A DNA stretch of 64,000 bases from Prevotella sp. (GTDB lineage: Bacteria; Bacteroidota; Bacteroidia; Bacteroidales; Bacteroidaceae), in NCBI GenBank assembly GCA_017541365.1, contig JAFXZF010000050.1:19872-83871 (forward strand). The letters are read 5' to 3'. The stretch's first letter is position 1, and each line of letters begins with the position of its first letter. This document shows positions 34,616 through 43,920 of the stretch, one piece after another. Position numbers and translations under genes: made by a program. The notes below the pieces were generated by a model. It saw nothing but the letters and a program-made list of their open reading frames with translations, was not told the origin of the DNA and did not search any database.

Positions 34616-35965
34616 ATGAAAAGCATTTCATTAGACATCTCAAAGGCGCAGCAGTTTCTGCCTGCTGGCGCGGTAATGGCATTTAAGGACAAGGTGGCTG
34701 AGGCTCAGAAGGGTCTGGAAGAGGGCACTGTACCTGGCAATGACTTCCTGGGTTGGTTGCACCTGCCATCAAGTATCACACCTGAGTTTATTAAAGAGGT
34801 GAAGGCTGCTGCCGAGGTGCTTCGCCAGAAGAGCGAGGTAGTGGTGGTAGCTGGCATCGGTGGTTCGTATCTGGGTCCTCGTGCCGTGATAGAGGGCATA
34901 CAGAATACCTTTGCGTGGCTGATACAGGACAAGAAGAACCCCATCGTAGTGTTTGCTGGCAACAACATCGGCGAGGACTACCTGGCTGAGCTCACCGAGT
35001 ATCTGAAGACCAAGACATTCTCAATCATCAACATATCAAAGAGTGGCACTACGACAGAGACAGCGCTGACCTTCCGTCTGCTCAAGACACAGTTGGAGCA
35101 GCAGGTGGGCAAGGCGGCTGCAAAGGACCTCATCGTGGCTGTGACGGACGCTAAGAAGGGTGCTGCACGCACATGTGCCGACAAGGAGGGTTACAAGACT
35201 TTCGTAATTCCTGATGACGTAGGTGGTCGTTTCTCTGTGCTCACCCCTGTGGGTCTGCTGCCTATCGCTTGTGCTGGCATCGACATCGAACAGCTCGTGG
35301 CAGGTGCTCAGGCTATGGAGAAGCAGTGTGGCATCGACGTGCCATTTGAGGAGAATCCTGCAGCTATCTATGCTGCTACGCGAAACGCCCTCTATGAGGC
35401 AGGCAAGAAGATTGAGATACTCATCAACTACCAGCCCAAGCTGCACTACTACGCTGAGTGGTGGAAACAGCTCTACGGCGAGTCAGAGGGTAAGGACGGC
35501 AAGGGACTGTACCCTGCCTCTTGCGACTTTACCACCGACCTGCACTCTATGGGGCAGTGGATACAGGAGGGCGAGCGCACCATCTTCGAGACCTGCATCA
35601 GCGTGGAGAACCCAGAGAAGGAACTGCTCTTCCCATCAGACGAAGAGAACCTCGACGGACTCAACTTCCTCGCTGGCAAGCGCATCGACGAGGTCAACAA
35701 AAATGCTGAGCTCGGCACCCGTCTGGCTCACGTGGACGGTGGTGTGCCTAACATACTCATCTCCATAGAGCGCCTCGATGCCTACAACTACGGTCAGCTC
35801 ATATACTTCTTCGAGAAGGCTTGTGGCATATCAGGTCAGTTGCTCGGCGTCAACGCATTCAACCAGCCTGGCGTGGAGGCTTACAAGAAGAATATGTTTG
35901 CGCTCCTCGAGAAGCCAGGCTACGAAGCTGAAACAAAGGCGATAAGGGCAAAGCTTAATTCATAG
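34616..35965 (+). CDS. pgi: Glucose-6-phosphate isomerase
   Basis: 449 residues from the ATG at 34616, the size of the short bacterial form. The start is chosen because both promoter copies lie inside the longer open frame. Signature blocks: [12 protein letters not shown] (about residue 80), [17 protein letters not shown] (sugar-phosphate loop, about residue 140), and [15 protein letters not shown] near the C terminus. Family knowledge: interconverts glucose-6-P and fructose-6-P in the cytosol. Promoted by a duplicated cassette, which may signal growth-rate regulation (inference). Confidence 0.95.
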   Translation: MKSISLDISKAQQFLPAGAVMAFKDKVAEAQKGLEEGTVPGNDFLGWLHLPSSITPEFIKEVKAAAEVLRQKSEVVVVAGIGGSYLGPRAVIEGIQNTFAWLIQDKKNPIVVFAGNNIGEDYLAELTEYLKTKTFSIINISKSGTTTETALTFRLLKTQLEQQVGKAAAKDLIVAVTDAKKGAARTCADKEGYKTFVIPDDVGGRFSVLTPVGLLPIACAGIDIEQLVAGAQAMEKQCGIDVPFEENPAAIYAATRNALYEAGKKIEILINYQPKLHYYAEWWKQLYGESEGKDGKGLYPASCDFTTDLHSMGQWIQEGERTIFETCISVENPEKELLFPSDEENLDGLNFLAGKRIDEVNKNAELGTRLAHVDGGVPNILISIERLDAYNYGQLIYFFEKACGISGQLLGVNAFNQPGVEAYKKNMFALLEKPGYEAETKAIRAKLNS

Positions 35966-35982
35966 TTCATAATTTAGAGTTT

Positions 35983-36059
35983 TCGTAGCGAAGCGTGTCT
36001 TTTAGTCGCGCATAGCGCTTTGTAAAAGCGTAGCACCATAGGTGCGTCCGATTGCGTAG
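35983..36059 (+). repeat. Left 77-bp inverted-repeat arm flanking fabG
   Basis: This stretch is the reverse complement of 36933-37009 with one mismatch in 77 bases. It contains GCACCatAGGTGC and AGCGCTTTGTAAAAGCG-type small hairpins and the linker word TCGTAG. Confidence 0.9.
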
Positions 36060-36115
36060 GGGCATCGCCCCGTATCGTAGCAACGAAGTTGCGTTTCGTA
36101 CGAACGTAGTGAGTA
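36060..36115 (+). repeat. Mini-hairpin array (site 2) upstream of fabG
   Basis: Following the 77-bp arm come GGGGcatcGCCCC, linker CGTATCGTAG, CAACgaaGTTG, linker CGTTTCGTA and CGAACGTAGTGAG, ending 4 bases before the fabG ATG. The linkers match those at 29.8, 36.9 and 54.2 kb; the arms do not. Confidence 0.85.
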
Positions 36116-36119
36116 AAAG

Positions 36120-36851
36120 ATGAAATACGCATTAGTAACAGGTGGCTCGCGCGGTTTAGGCAGAGCCATCTGCCTTAAACTGGCAGAACAGGGCATCCCT
36201 GTAATAATAAACTACGTGAGCAACCAGCAGGCGGCGGAGGAAGTGAAGGCGCTTGCTGAGGAAAAAGGCGTGCAGGCCGAGCTCCTCAAGTTCGACACTG
36301 GCAACATCAAGGAGGTGGATGCAGCAATAGAAGGCTGGGAGGAAGCCCATCCTGACGACTATATCGCGTACCTTGTTAATAACGCAGGCATCAGAAGGGA
36401 CAACATGATGTTTATGATGCCCGAAGAGGACTGGCACGCTGTGCTCAATACCTCGCTCAACGGCCTGTACTACGTCACCCGCAAGCTATTGCCTAAGATG
36501 ATGATGCGCAAGCACGGAGGCAGCATAGTCAATATGGCGAGTCTTTCAGGACTCAAAGGTTTGCCTGGCCAGACCAACTACAGCGCCACCAAGGCTGGCA
36601 TCATAGGTGCTACCAAGGCGCTGGCGCAGGAGGTGGCAGCGCGTAACATCACCGTCAATGCCGTGGCGCCAGGCTTCATAGAGAGCGACATGACCAAGGA
36701 CCTCGACGTGGAGACCCTCAAGGCACAGGTGCCATGCAAGCGTTTCGGTAAGCCAGAGGAGGTTGCCGACCTCGTTTGCTTCCTCCTCTCTGACAAGGCG
36801 CAGTACATCACTGGAGAGGTGGTGAGCATCAATGGAGGGTTATACACTTAA
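36120..36851 (+). CDS. fabG: 3-oxoacyl-ACP reductase (FabG family SDR)
   Basis: 243 residues. NADP motif VTGGSRGLGRA (about residues 6-16), NNAGI (about 87-91), the catalytic Ser in NMASLSG and YSATKAG with Tyr/Lys of the active site, and the C-terminal GEVVSINGG. Family knowledge: reduces 3-ketoacyl-ACP in fatty-acid elongation; close paralogues serve aryl-polyene or flexirubin synthesis, so the exact pathway is not certain. No promoter box was found in the upstream hairpin array, so it may be cotranscribed with pgi. It sits between inverted repeats of 77 bp. Confidence 0.85.
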   Translation: MKYALVTGGSRGLGRAICLKLAEQGIPVIINYVSNQQAAEEVKALAEEKGVQAELLKFDTGNIKEVDAAIEGWEEAHPDDYIAYLVNNAGIRRDNMMFMMPEEDWHAVLNTSLNGLYYVTRKLLPKMMMRKHGGSIVNMASLSGLKGLPGQTNYSATKAGIIGATKALAQEVAARNITVNAVAPGFIESDMTKDLDVETLKAQVPCKRFGKPEEVADLVCFLLSDKAQYITGEVVSINGGLYT

Positions 36852-36853
36852 AC

Positions 36854-36932
36854 TCGCTGCGCTCGTACGAAACGCGAGCAATGCTCGCTACGAAACGCAA
36901 TCAAAAATTGCTACGATACGCCGCTGAAGCGA
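36854..36932 (-). repeat. Mini-hairpin array (site 3) downstream of fabG
   Basis: Read on the minus strand: CGTATCGTAG, CAATttttgATTG, CGTTTCGTAG, CGAGCattGCTCG, CGTTTCGTA, CGAGCGCAGCGAG. Linkers are the same as at site 2, in the same order and mirror-oriented; the hairpin arms differ. Confidence 0.85.
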
Positions 36933-37009
36933 CTACGCAATCGGACGCACCTATGGTGCTACGCTTTTACAAAGCGCTATGCGCGACTAAAAGACACGCT
37001 GCGCTACGA
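36933..37009 (-). repeat. Right 77-bp inverted-repeat arm flanking fabG
   Basis: Reverse complement of 35983-36059 with a single mismatch. Confidence 0.9.
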
Positions 37010-37022
37010 TAACGACAACTGT

Positions 37023-37057
37023 TAAGACCTTGCAACGATTTGTTGCGAGGTCTTTTT
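37023..37057 (+). terminator. Terminator of fabG
   Basis: AAGACCTTGCAAC pairs with GTTGCGAGGTCTT over a five-base loop with one mismatch, followed by TTTT. Confidence 0.85.
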
Positions 37058-37136
37058 TGTGTCATTTTACTCAAAAATGTGTAGAGAATTGTTAACAGAA
37101 GGGGAGTTTGTGTTAGGAAATCATAATTTTTGAGTA

Positions 37137-37167
37137 TTGTGCACATTGTGGAATAGCCGTACCTTTG
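37137..37167 (+). promoter_or_regulatory. Promoter of the porin-imelysin-DHOR-CcsBA operon
   Basis: TTG at 37137-37139 and TACCTTTG at 37160-37167, 20 bp apart; 43 bp before the start codon. No Fur-like palindrome was recognised. Confidence 0.75.
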
Positions 37168-37210
37168 CAAAAAAAATTTTCACACACAAAAAAAATCTTC
37201 ATACTCGGGT

Positions 37211-38638
37211 ATGACTATGACAAAAAAGATACTATTTACGACAATGCTCTTATTCTGCGTAAGCTACGTGGCTATGGCACAGGAGAAGAGACATGAGGTT
37301 GATGGCACGACGGGGGCTACACAGCAAGAAGAAAAACAACAGAAATCAACAGAGGAAAAGTACGCTAAGTTGGTCGATGCAGCATCGCGTCTCCACATTG
37401 GAGGCTACGGCGAGGCTGTGATGACTCGCAATTTCTATAGCCAGAGCTTTAACAGATACAAGAAACCCGAGAACTATGCCAATGACAAGAGCCACGGACG
37501 TTTTGACCTGCCACACGTTTGCCTGAGCATAGGCTATGACTTCGGTAAGGGATGGACTTTAGGCAGCGAAGTGGAGTTTGAACATGGCGGAGCAGGCACT
37601 GCCGTTGAGATAGAGGCAGAAGAAGCAGGCGAATACGAGGCAGAGGTAGAGAAAGGTGGAGAGGTAAACCTTGAGCAGTTCTGGATAAACAAGGAGTTTT
37701 GGAAAGGACAGTTCAATATAAAGATGGGTGAGATAATAGTGCCTGTAGGGTACAGCAACGCTTACCATGAGCCACAGAATTTCTTCACCTGCTATCGTCC
37801 TGAAGGTGAGGCAACCATAATGCCTAACACATGGCACCAGTTGGGTTTGTCGCTGTGGGGACGCATCAAGGACTGGCGCTATGAGGCGCAGCTACTGTCA
37901 GGACTCAACTCCGAGAGTTTCACGGCAGAGGATTTTGCACACTACGGCTCAACAAGCCCTTATGAGTTTAAGGTGGCAAACAACTATGCAGCAGCAGTTC
38001 GTGTTGACAACTACTCTATAAAAGGACTCCGCATAGGTCTGAGCGGCTACTATGGCTACACCTTCCGCAATACGCTGAGAACACCAGGCACAAAGTACGA
38101 GGATGTAACAGGAGCACTGGCAATAATAGCTATGGACTTCTCGCTGAACCGTTGGAACTGGATAGTTCGTGGAAATGTAGATTATGCCCACTTCAGCGAT
38201 GCTGATGCCATATCATCATACAATCAGGCTAACTGGACACACCATAAGTATCAGGATGGTAATCCTCATCATTATACCAACATAGGCAGCAATGCCTTCG
38301 CCATAGGCGTAGAGGCAGGATACAATGTGTTCTCGCAGATACCAAAGCTGAAGGCGAAGCTGGAGAAGATGTACGTCTTCGGCAGGTTCGAGCACTATAA
38401 CACGATGGCATCAGGCACTTATAAGTCACTCTATAAATATACAAAGAGGTATCGTTGTGCCTTTGGCTTAAACTATTCTCCTATAAAGCAGATAACCTTC
38501 AAGGGCGAATATTCATACCGCTTCTTCAAAAAGCCCAATAATAATGGCATCTCGCCTGACAGCCCACTGTATGTACAGCCATACAACAACGAGCCAAGCA
38601 TCAGTCTTAGCGTGACGTATCAAGGATGGTTTCTTTGA
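37211..38638 (+). CDS. Outer-membrane beta-barrel (porin-like) protein
   Basis: 475 residues. Signal peptide about 1-23 (ending AMA before QEKRHEV), then a charged linker (about 24-50), then alternating amphipathic strands with many aromatic residues and the C-terminal LSVTYQGWFL, i.e. a strand ending in an aromatic residue as in barrels. LHIGGYGEAVMTRNF at the start of the barrel is typical of phosphate-selective-porin-like proteins. An acidic loop (EIEAEEAGEYEAEVE, about residue 137) is a striking exposed segment. First gene of an operon with imelysin and a di-haem protein, so an entry port for iron is plausible (inference). Confidence 0.75.
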   Translation: MTMTKKILFTTMLLFCVSYVAMAQEKRHEVDGTTGATQQEEKQQKSTEEKYAKLVDAASRLHIGGYGEAVMTRNFYSQSFNRYKKPENYANDKSHGRFDLPHVCLSIGYDFGKGWTLGSEVEFEHGGAGTAVEIEAEEAGEYEAEVEKGGEVNLEQFWINKEFWKGQFNIKMGEIIVPVGYSNAYHEPQNFFTCYRPEGEATIMPNTWHQLGLSLWGRIKDWRYEAQLLSGLNSESFTAEDFAHYGSTSPYEFKVANNYAAAVRVDNYSIKGLRIGLSGYYGYTFRNTLRTPGTKYEDVTGALAIIAMDFSLNRWNWIVRGNVDYAHFSDADAISSYNQANWTHHKYQDGNPHHYTNIGSNAFAIGVEAGYNVFSQIPKLKAKLEKMYVFGRFEHYNTMASGTYKSLYKYTKRYRCAFGLNYSPIKQITFKGEYSYRFFKKPNNNGISPDSPLYVQPYNNEPSISLSVTYQGWFL

Positions 38639-38709
38639 TAATTGGAAACACGAAGTGATGAGCTTCAGCGAATAATTAGGAATTTTTCAACAATAAAAAC
38701 ATAAATAAT

Positions 38710-39918
38710 ATGACAATTAAGAATTTGACAAAGATGGCAGCTGTAGCTGCAGTAGTATGTGCAGGATTCGCATCTTGTACGGAAGATGGCGACGTTGACC
38801 TTTCACTTGTTCCTGGTACACAGGAGTCATTGCAAAAGGCATGCGACAACTGGCGCACGGCACGTGCCAACTGGGAGAACTCAGAGGCATTCCTCTTTGG
38901 TGCTGCTGACATTTACTCTATTGACCCTCATACCGATACATGGCCTGTAGCCGCCAATGACCTCGCAAATGTACTGCGTGACGAAAAGGCTATGTCTGAC
39001 CTTTCTGCCTTCCTCAAGACTGCGAAATCAGACATCCTGGGTTACCACGGCATAGAGTATGTGCTCTTCCGCGACGGTGCAGCGCGTAACATCAGTCAGA
39101 TTACCAACCTCGAGTATAACTATGTATGTGCCGTGGCAGAGGACCTCTATAACGCAACTGCTACCCTTGAGGCTACATGGGATGCAAGTGAAAGCAACGC
39201 TGAGCGCAAGAAGATAGCCCAGACATACGTTGCCACCCACTATGCCATTGACGATGACGGCAACGTTACTGACGAGGGCTTCACATACGAGAACTTCGGC
39301 ACCCAGTTCAAGAACCCTGGTGCAGGCAAGCGTTGGACCACCAACCTTGAGGCTACGCAGGAGATTATCTCTGGTTGCCTTGACATCATAGGCGAGGTGG
39401 GTGACTCCAAGATAGGTTTGCCTCACACTGGTGAAGACATAACATACGTGGAGTCACCCTATGCATGGAACTCTATACAGGACTTCTACGACAACATCAT
39501 CAGCTGTAAGAATGCCCTCTATGGTTCAATGGGTGCAACAGAACCTAACGTTAATTCTGTCATCTACTTCTGCCTGAATAGTGGCAATGCCACCCTTAAG
39601 TCACAGGCTCAGACCGTGCAGACCAAGCTTGAGGCTGCCTTGACGGCGATAAAGCCAGGCATGAAGTACCCATTCGTGAAGTATTACGGTGACGCTTCTT
39701 GTCAGACTGCCATGGACGCTCTCGGCGAACTGAGCGATGCCCTTGATGCCCTTAATAACACTCTCGGAGGCTATGCAGGCAATACTACTGTCGAGAACCA
39801 GTGTAAGACAATCAATGCCAACTATGTTGACAACGTAATCGTTGCCACCTACCGTACTCTTGCTAATAATGCTTACACCCTTTGGCAGTCAATCAAGAAT
39901 ATCAAGGCAAGCAACTAA
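38710..39918 (+). CDS. Imelysin-family lipoprotein
   Basis: 402 residues. Lipoprotein signal with lipobox FASC (Cys23). The imelysin GxHxxE motif is GYHGIE at residues 111-116, and the companion blocks NSEAFLFG (about 57) and IDPHTDTWP (about 71) are present. Family knowledge: imelysin (ICMP/IrpA/EfeO-like) proteins are iron-linked periplasmic or surface proteins; the original protease assignment is weak. The protein is bihelical, with two related four-helix bundles. It lies between the porin and the di-haem gene in one operon. Confidence 0.88.
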   Translation: MTIKNLTKMAAVAAVVCAGFASCTEDGDVDLSLVPGTQESLQKACDNWRTARANWENSEAFLFGAADIYSIDPHTDTWPVAANDLANVLRDEKAMSDLSAFLKTAKSDILGYHGIEYVLFRDGAARNISQITNLEYNYVCAVAEDLYNATATLEATWDASESNAERKKIAQTYVATHYAIDDDGNVTDEGFTYENFGTQFKNPGAGKRWTTNLEATQEIISGCLDIIGEVGDSKIGLPHTGEDITYVESPYAWNSIQDFYDNIISCKNALYGSMGATEPNVNSVIYFCLNSGNATLKSQAQTVQTKLEAALTAIKPGMKYPFVKYYGDASCQTAMDALGELSDALDALNNTLGGYAGNTTVENQCKTINANYVDNVIVATYRTLANNAYTLWQSIKNIKASN

Positions 39919-39949
39919 ATACATTTTATTAACTCCTAAATAAAACACT

Positions 39950-41659
39950 ATGAACAAATTATCGAAATTCGGTATTGTTCTCTTTGGTACACTCATCACC
40001 ATCGGTTGCTCTGATGGTGATGACACCGTTAATCCTGTTTCATGGGATATTGGCGACCCAACGAGCACAGAATACCCAGAAGACTACTACGCTGGCGGCC
40101 TGCTCGGCACCACTTCTGTCAACACCGCTACGGCTTACGAACAGCCTACCAAGGCAGTGGAGAATGCTGGTATGATGATGGCATTCAATGAGGGTGAATA
40201 CCTCTTTGAGAAAGACTACAACACCAATACCAGTGGTGCTTTCCACGGACTGGGTCCAGTGTATGTGCGCAGTGGCTGTCTGTATTGCCATCCAGGCTAC
40301 GGTCATGGAGCACGTCAGACCAGTTACAAGGCAAACCGTCACCGCAACGGCTATCTGCTTGTAATCTATGACAAGACCACCAATGCCTACATACGCTCAG
40401 TGGCTGGTATGCCTCAGACTGCTGCAGTGAAGCCCTTCAAGGCTCCTATCGATGAAGACCAGATAAGCATAGCCTGGAATGAATATACCGATGAGTGGGG
40501 CAACCAATTCCCCGATGGCGAGACCTATTCGCTCATCTATCCTGAGGTGAAGATTCCTTACAGTGCTTACTACGCTCCTGTTGTGGTGTCACGTGGTGGT
40601 TCTGATGTTGAACTCTCCGAGGCACAGTATAACAATGAGGTTGGAGTACTGCTTGAGTCAACAATCGGAATCTATGGTACAGGACTTACCGATGCCATCC
40701 CCGATGATGACATCACAGCGCAGTGGGTTAAGGAAAGCAATTATTACAACAGTATAGGCAAGACCAATGCCCTCAACCCCGCTATGTGGGACCAGAGCAC
40801 TAACACTTGGAAGAGCTATTACTCTAACTCACTGCAGGGTGACGGCACTAAGTATGTACGTCGCTATACGTATGCCCTGTCACGTGGTCCACTGCTCGAT
40901 GCAGCTGGTGCTAATGCCATCTGGAACATCACCAACGTGACACGTTCCGACCGTCGCTATCATTACCTCGACCTTGCTGGCACATACTATGCTACCAAGT
41001 CATCACAGGATGCTGACGTGCAGGCTGGTTTCACAGAGTATATCAACCGCATAGACCCTGACAAGGCTCATCCCGAGTGGCATACAGGTGACCTGCAGAA
41101 GGATATCTACACCTACCTGACCAGTAAGTCGCTCGATGCCGAGATGACTGATGCGCAGTATAAGAACCTCATGATATGGCATCGTGGACTGGCTGTGCCT
41201 GCAGCTCGAAATACTACTACTGATGATTTCAAGGCTGGTAAGGAACTGTTTACTCAGATAGGTTGTGCCAACTGTCACCGTCCGTCATGGCAGACGGGCG
41301 AGGACCACATCCAGGATCCTGCCAAGTTCTTTAAGTCTGACAGCGACATGCCTCGCTATCCTAACCAGAAGATATGGCCTTACACCGACTTCGTTCAGCA
41401 CCGTCTGTGGATGAAGAACGATATCCGCACAGGCTGGTGTCGCACTACTCCTTTGTGGGGACGTGGGCTGGCTGCTAAGTGTGGTAGTGGCGTGGAGCGT
41501 CTGCACGACTGCCGTGCCCGCAACGTGATGGAGGCAATCATGTGGCATGGTTGTCGCAACGAGGGCGGAGAGAGCGATGCCTATAACACGGTTGTCAAGT
41601 TCCGCAACCTCAGCAAGGAACAGCGTGATCAGATAATTTACTTCATAGAATCTATCTAA
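39950..41659 (+). CDS. Di-haem oxidoreductase (DUF1111/DHOR) lipoprotein
   Basis: 569 residues. Lipobox ITIGC (Cys20). Two c-type haem motifs: CLYCH at residues 110-114 and CANCH at about 439-443. The C-terminal RTTPLWGRGLAAK and LHDCRARNVMEAIMWHG match the DHOR (putative thiol oxidoreductase) family, related to di-haem peroxidases. Family knowledge: these genes travel with imelysin in iron-uptake loci and may change the redox state of iron. Haem must be attached outside the inner membrane, and the next gene encodes the enzyme that does this. Confidence 0.88.
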   Translation: MNKLSKFGIVLFGTLITIGCSDGDDTVNPVSWDIGDPTSTEYPEDYYAGGLLGTTSVNTATAYEQPTKAVENAGMMMAFNEGEYLFEKDYNTNTSGAFHGLGPVYVRSGCLYCHPGYGHGARQTSYKANRHRNGYLLVIYDKTTNAYIRSVAGMPQTAAVKPFKAPIDEDQISIAWNEYTDEWGNQFPDGETYSLIYPEVKIPYSAYYAPVVVSRGGSDVELSEAQYNNEVGVLLESTIGIYGTGLTDAIPDDDITAQWVKESNYYNSIGKTNALNPAMWDQSTNTWKSYYSNSLQGDGTKYVRRYTYALSRGPLLDAAGANAIWNITNVTRSDRRYHYLDLAGTYYATKSSQDADVQAGFTEYINRIDPDKAHPEWHTGDLQKDIYTYLTSKSLDAEMTDAQYKNLMIWHRGLAVPAARNTTTDDFKAGKELFTQIGCANCHRPSWQTGEDHIQDPAKFFKSDSDMPRYPNQKIWPYTDFVQHRLWMKNDIRTGWCRTTPLWGRGLAAKCGSGVERLHDCRARNVMEAIMWHGCRNEGGESDAYNTVVKFRNLSKEQRDQIIYFIESI

Positions 41660-41660
41660 A

Positions 41661-41674
41661 AGAGTATAGAGTAT
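41661..41674. repeat. Two AGAGTAT heptamers between DHOR and ccsBA genes
   Basis: AGAGTAT twice in tandem in the 19-bp gap. Confidence 0.5.
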
Positions 41675-41678
41675 AAAG

Positions 41679-43871
41679 ATGATGAGGAATATCGTAATGA
41701 CCCTATATGCACTCCTTGTGGTGTGTATGGGGTTAATTACAGTAATAGAGAAACTGTATGGCACCACCTACACTGTGGAAAATTGCTACGGCTCATGGTG
41801 GTTTGTGATATTGTGGGCATTGCTCGCAGGCTGTGGTTTGGTGTATATGATACGTCAGAAACTGCACAGAAGGTTTGCCGTCATGCTTCTTCACCTGTCA
41901 TTCCTCGTAATACTCGTAGGTGCTCTGCTCACCTATCTCACAGCAGAGAAGGGCACAGTGAGCCTTAGGGTGGGGGAGAGTGTCAGTACTTTCCAAAAGG
42001 GTGATGGCAATACTGCCCATTTCCCTTTCTCTCTTACGCTGAAAGATTTTAAGGTAATAAACTATCCTGGCACTGATGCTCCACTTGATTACCAAAGTCG
42101 TGTGGCGGTAAACGATGAGGCTGGTGGCACCATGCTCGCCATATCCATGAACAATATAGGCGAGGCAGCGGGATATAGACTGTTTCAGTCTGGCTATGAC
42201 AGCGATGGCAAGGGCATCACGTTGGGAGTGTATCACGACCCTTGGGGTATTGGGGTAACATATCTGGGTTACCTGCTGCTGTTCCTTGGCATGGTGTGGA
42301 CAATGTTCTCACGCCACACCCATATTCGCGCACTTTATCGTAAGGCAATAGGGAAAGCAGGGATTTATTCCTTGTTAATTATTACTTTCGCCCCTTTGGA
42401 GCGAGCCAGCGCTCAGTCTCTGCCCGTTGTTGATGAGAATATAGCCCATAGGATAGGCGAGATAAACGTGTTGTACAATGATCGTATATGTCCTATCAAC
42501 ACCGTAGCGACTGATTTCCTCACCAAACTGTCAGGCAAGAGTTCGTGGGAGGGCTATTCTGCCGACGAGGTGTTTGTCAGTTGGATGATATACTACTCTC
42601 CTTGGGAGCACCAGAAGTTGATACGCATAAAGAGTAGTGAGGTGCAGCATCTGCTCGGTATAGACAGCAGTTGGGCATCATTCGCTGACTTCATCGACAC
42701 CTACAACGAATACAAACTCAAGAGTGTTGTAGAACAGGCTCGCCAAGGCAAATACGATGGTGATGCCAGGGCATTGCTCGAGGCCGATGAGAAGTACAAC
42801 GTGGTGATGATGTTCTACATGGGCAAGATGTTGCGCATGTTTCCCTACAAACTCAAGGACGGCGTACGTTGGTATGAGCCAGGCAGCCATAGTATGCCCA
42901 AAGAGATACCCGTCAGGGAGCAGTTCTTCATAAAACAGTCTATGGACTTCCTCACGGAGAGCATCGTCACAGGACAGAGTGCACGCGCAAAGGAGATAAT
43001 AGCAAAGATAAAACTCTTCCAACGCGAAATGGTGGGCGATGTGCTCCCATCCTCTTATGCCACCAAGGCAGAGATATTCTATAATCATCTGGCAGCTCAA
43101 AGGTGGGTGGTATTCCTTTTCCTCACCTTGTCGCTCCTGCTTTGCATCATGCAAAACTTTAGGTCAAGAGCGTTCAATCTTCAATTCTCAATTCTACCTC
43201 TCATCTTCCTCGCCTACCTTACCCTGCTCCTTGCTCTCCGCTGGTGGATAGGAGGACATGTGCCGCTCAGCAATGGCTATGAGACCATGCTCTTCATGGC
43301 GTGGGCAATGCTCATCATCACCCTCGTGCTCGGAAGGAAGTTCCGCATACTTTTGGGTTTCGGAAACTTGGTGGCATCTCTATGTTTCCTTGTGGCGATG
43401 TTGGCAAGCGGCACACCGCAGATAACACAGATGATGCCAGTGCTTCAGTCGCCGTTGCTCTCCATACACGTCGTGGTGGTAATGTGTGCCTACTCCCTGT
43501 TCGCTCTCCAGGCACTGCTGGGCATCCAGACACTGTGGCTTATCCACAGGAGAGAGCACCAGCGCGTAGCTCAGGCCACAGCCTTGTCTCAGTTGCTACT
43601 CTATCCTGCCGTATTCCTGCTCACCATCGGCATCTTCATAGGCGCCGTGTGGGCAAACGTGAGCTGGGGCACCTACTGGCAGTGGGACCCCAAGGAGACG
43701 TGGGCGCTCATCACCATGATGGTCTATGCAGTGCCTTTGCACAGGGCATCGCTCGGCGTTTTCCGTTCTCCACGTTTCTACCACCTATACGTAATACTTG
43801 CTTTCCTCAGTGTTCTTGTCACCTATTTCGGTGTCAACTACCTACTGGGCGGCATGCACAGCTACGCTTGA
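41679..43871 (+). CDS. ccsBA: Cytochrome c biogenesis protein, fused ResB/CcsB-CcsA (system II)
   Basis: 730 residues. The N-terminal half is ResB-like: four membrane helices (about residues 4-22, 33-50, 65-85, 190-210) then a helix near 225 and a large periplasmic loop. The C-terminal half is CcsA-like, with the haem-handling tryptophan-rich WGTYWQWDPKETW (about residue 663), and His residues in SIHVVVV, VPLHRAS and the final GGMHSYA. Family knowledge: it exports haem and ligates it to CXXCH. It is shorter than many fused CcsBA proteins. A stretch of three heptamers (43173-43193) is translated in frame as FNLQFSI in a hydrophobic helix. Probably serves the upstream DHOR (inference). Confidence 0.9.
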   Translation: MMRNIVMTLYALLVVCMGLITVIEKLYGTTYTVENCYGSWWFVILWALLAGCGLVYMIRQKLHRRFAVMLLHLSFLVILVGALLTYLTAEKGTVSLRVGESVSTFQKGDGNTAHFPFSLTLKDFKVINYPGTDAPLDYQSRVAVNDEAGGTMLAISMNNIGEAAGYRLFQSGYDSDGKGITLGVYHDPWGIGVTYLGYLLLFLGMVWTMFSRHTHIRALYRKAIGKAGIYSLLIITFAPLERASAQSLPVVDENIAHRIGEINVLYNDRICPINTVATDFLTKLSGKSSWEGYSADEVFVSWMIYYSPWEHQKLIRIKSSEVQHLLGIDSSWASFADFIDTYNEYKLKSVVEQARQGKYDGDARALLEADEKYNVVMMFYMGKMLRMFPYKLKDGVRWYEPGSHSMPKEIPVREQFFIKQSMDFLTESIVTGQSARAKEIIAKIKLFQREMVGDVLPSSYATKAEIFYNHLAAQRWVVFLFLTLSLLLCIMQNFRSRAFNLQFSILPLIFLAYLTLLLALRWWIGGHVPLSNGYETMLFMAWAMLIITLVLGRKFRILLGFGNLVASLCFLVAMLASGTPQITQMMPVLQSPLLSIHVVVVMCAYSLFALQALLGIQTLWLIHRREHQRVAQATALSQLLLYPAVFLLTIGIFIGAVWANVSWGTYWQWDPKETWALITMMVYAVPLHRASLGVFRSPRFYHLYVILAFLSVLVTYFGVNYLLGGMHSYA
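43173..43193 (+). repeat. Three TTCAATT heptamers inside ccsBA
   Basis: TTCAATC, TTCAATT, CTCAATT; 21 bp, so frame is kept. The same word fills spacers at 14.9 and 55.0 kb and causes the dacB frameshift. Confidence 0.75.
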
Positions 43872-43920
43872 ACTAAGTCCTGGCATAGCTATAGTAAAAA
43901 TGAATTTTTTACTATTTATT

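Larger units (their letters stand above)
36852..37210. other. 359-bp intergenic region fabG / porin
   Basis: Contains hairpin array site 3 (36854-36932), the right inverted-repeat arm (36933-37009), the fabG terminator (37023-37057) and the promoter of the porin operon (37137-37167). No gene. Confidence 0.8.

Noticed and set aside
36060..36932. Hairpin arrays as attC-like integron sites
   Set aside because: No integrase gene, no R-box core sites, and arrays also occur inside murF and between nqr genes; the constant part is the linker, not the recombination core.
43301..43876. A 191-residue frame inside the 3' part of ccsBA
   Set aside because: Different frame within a conserved CcsA domain; composition is typical of an off-frame shadow.
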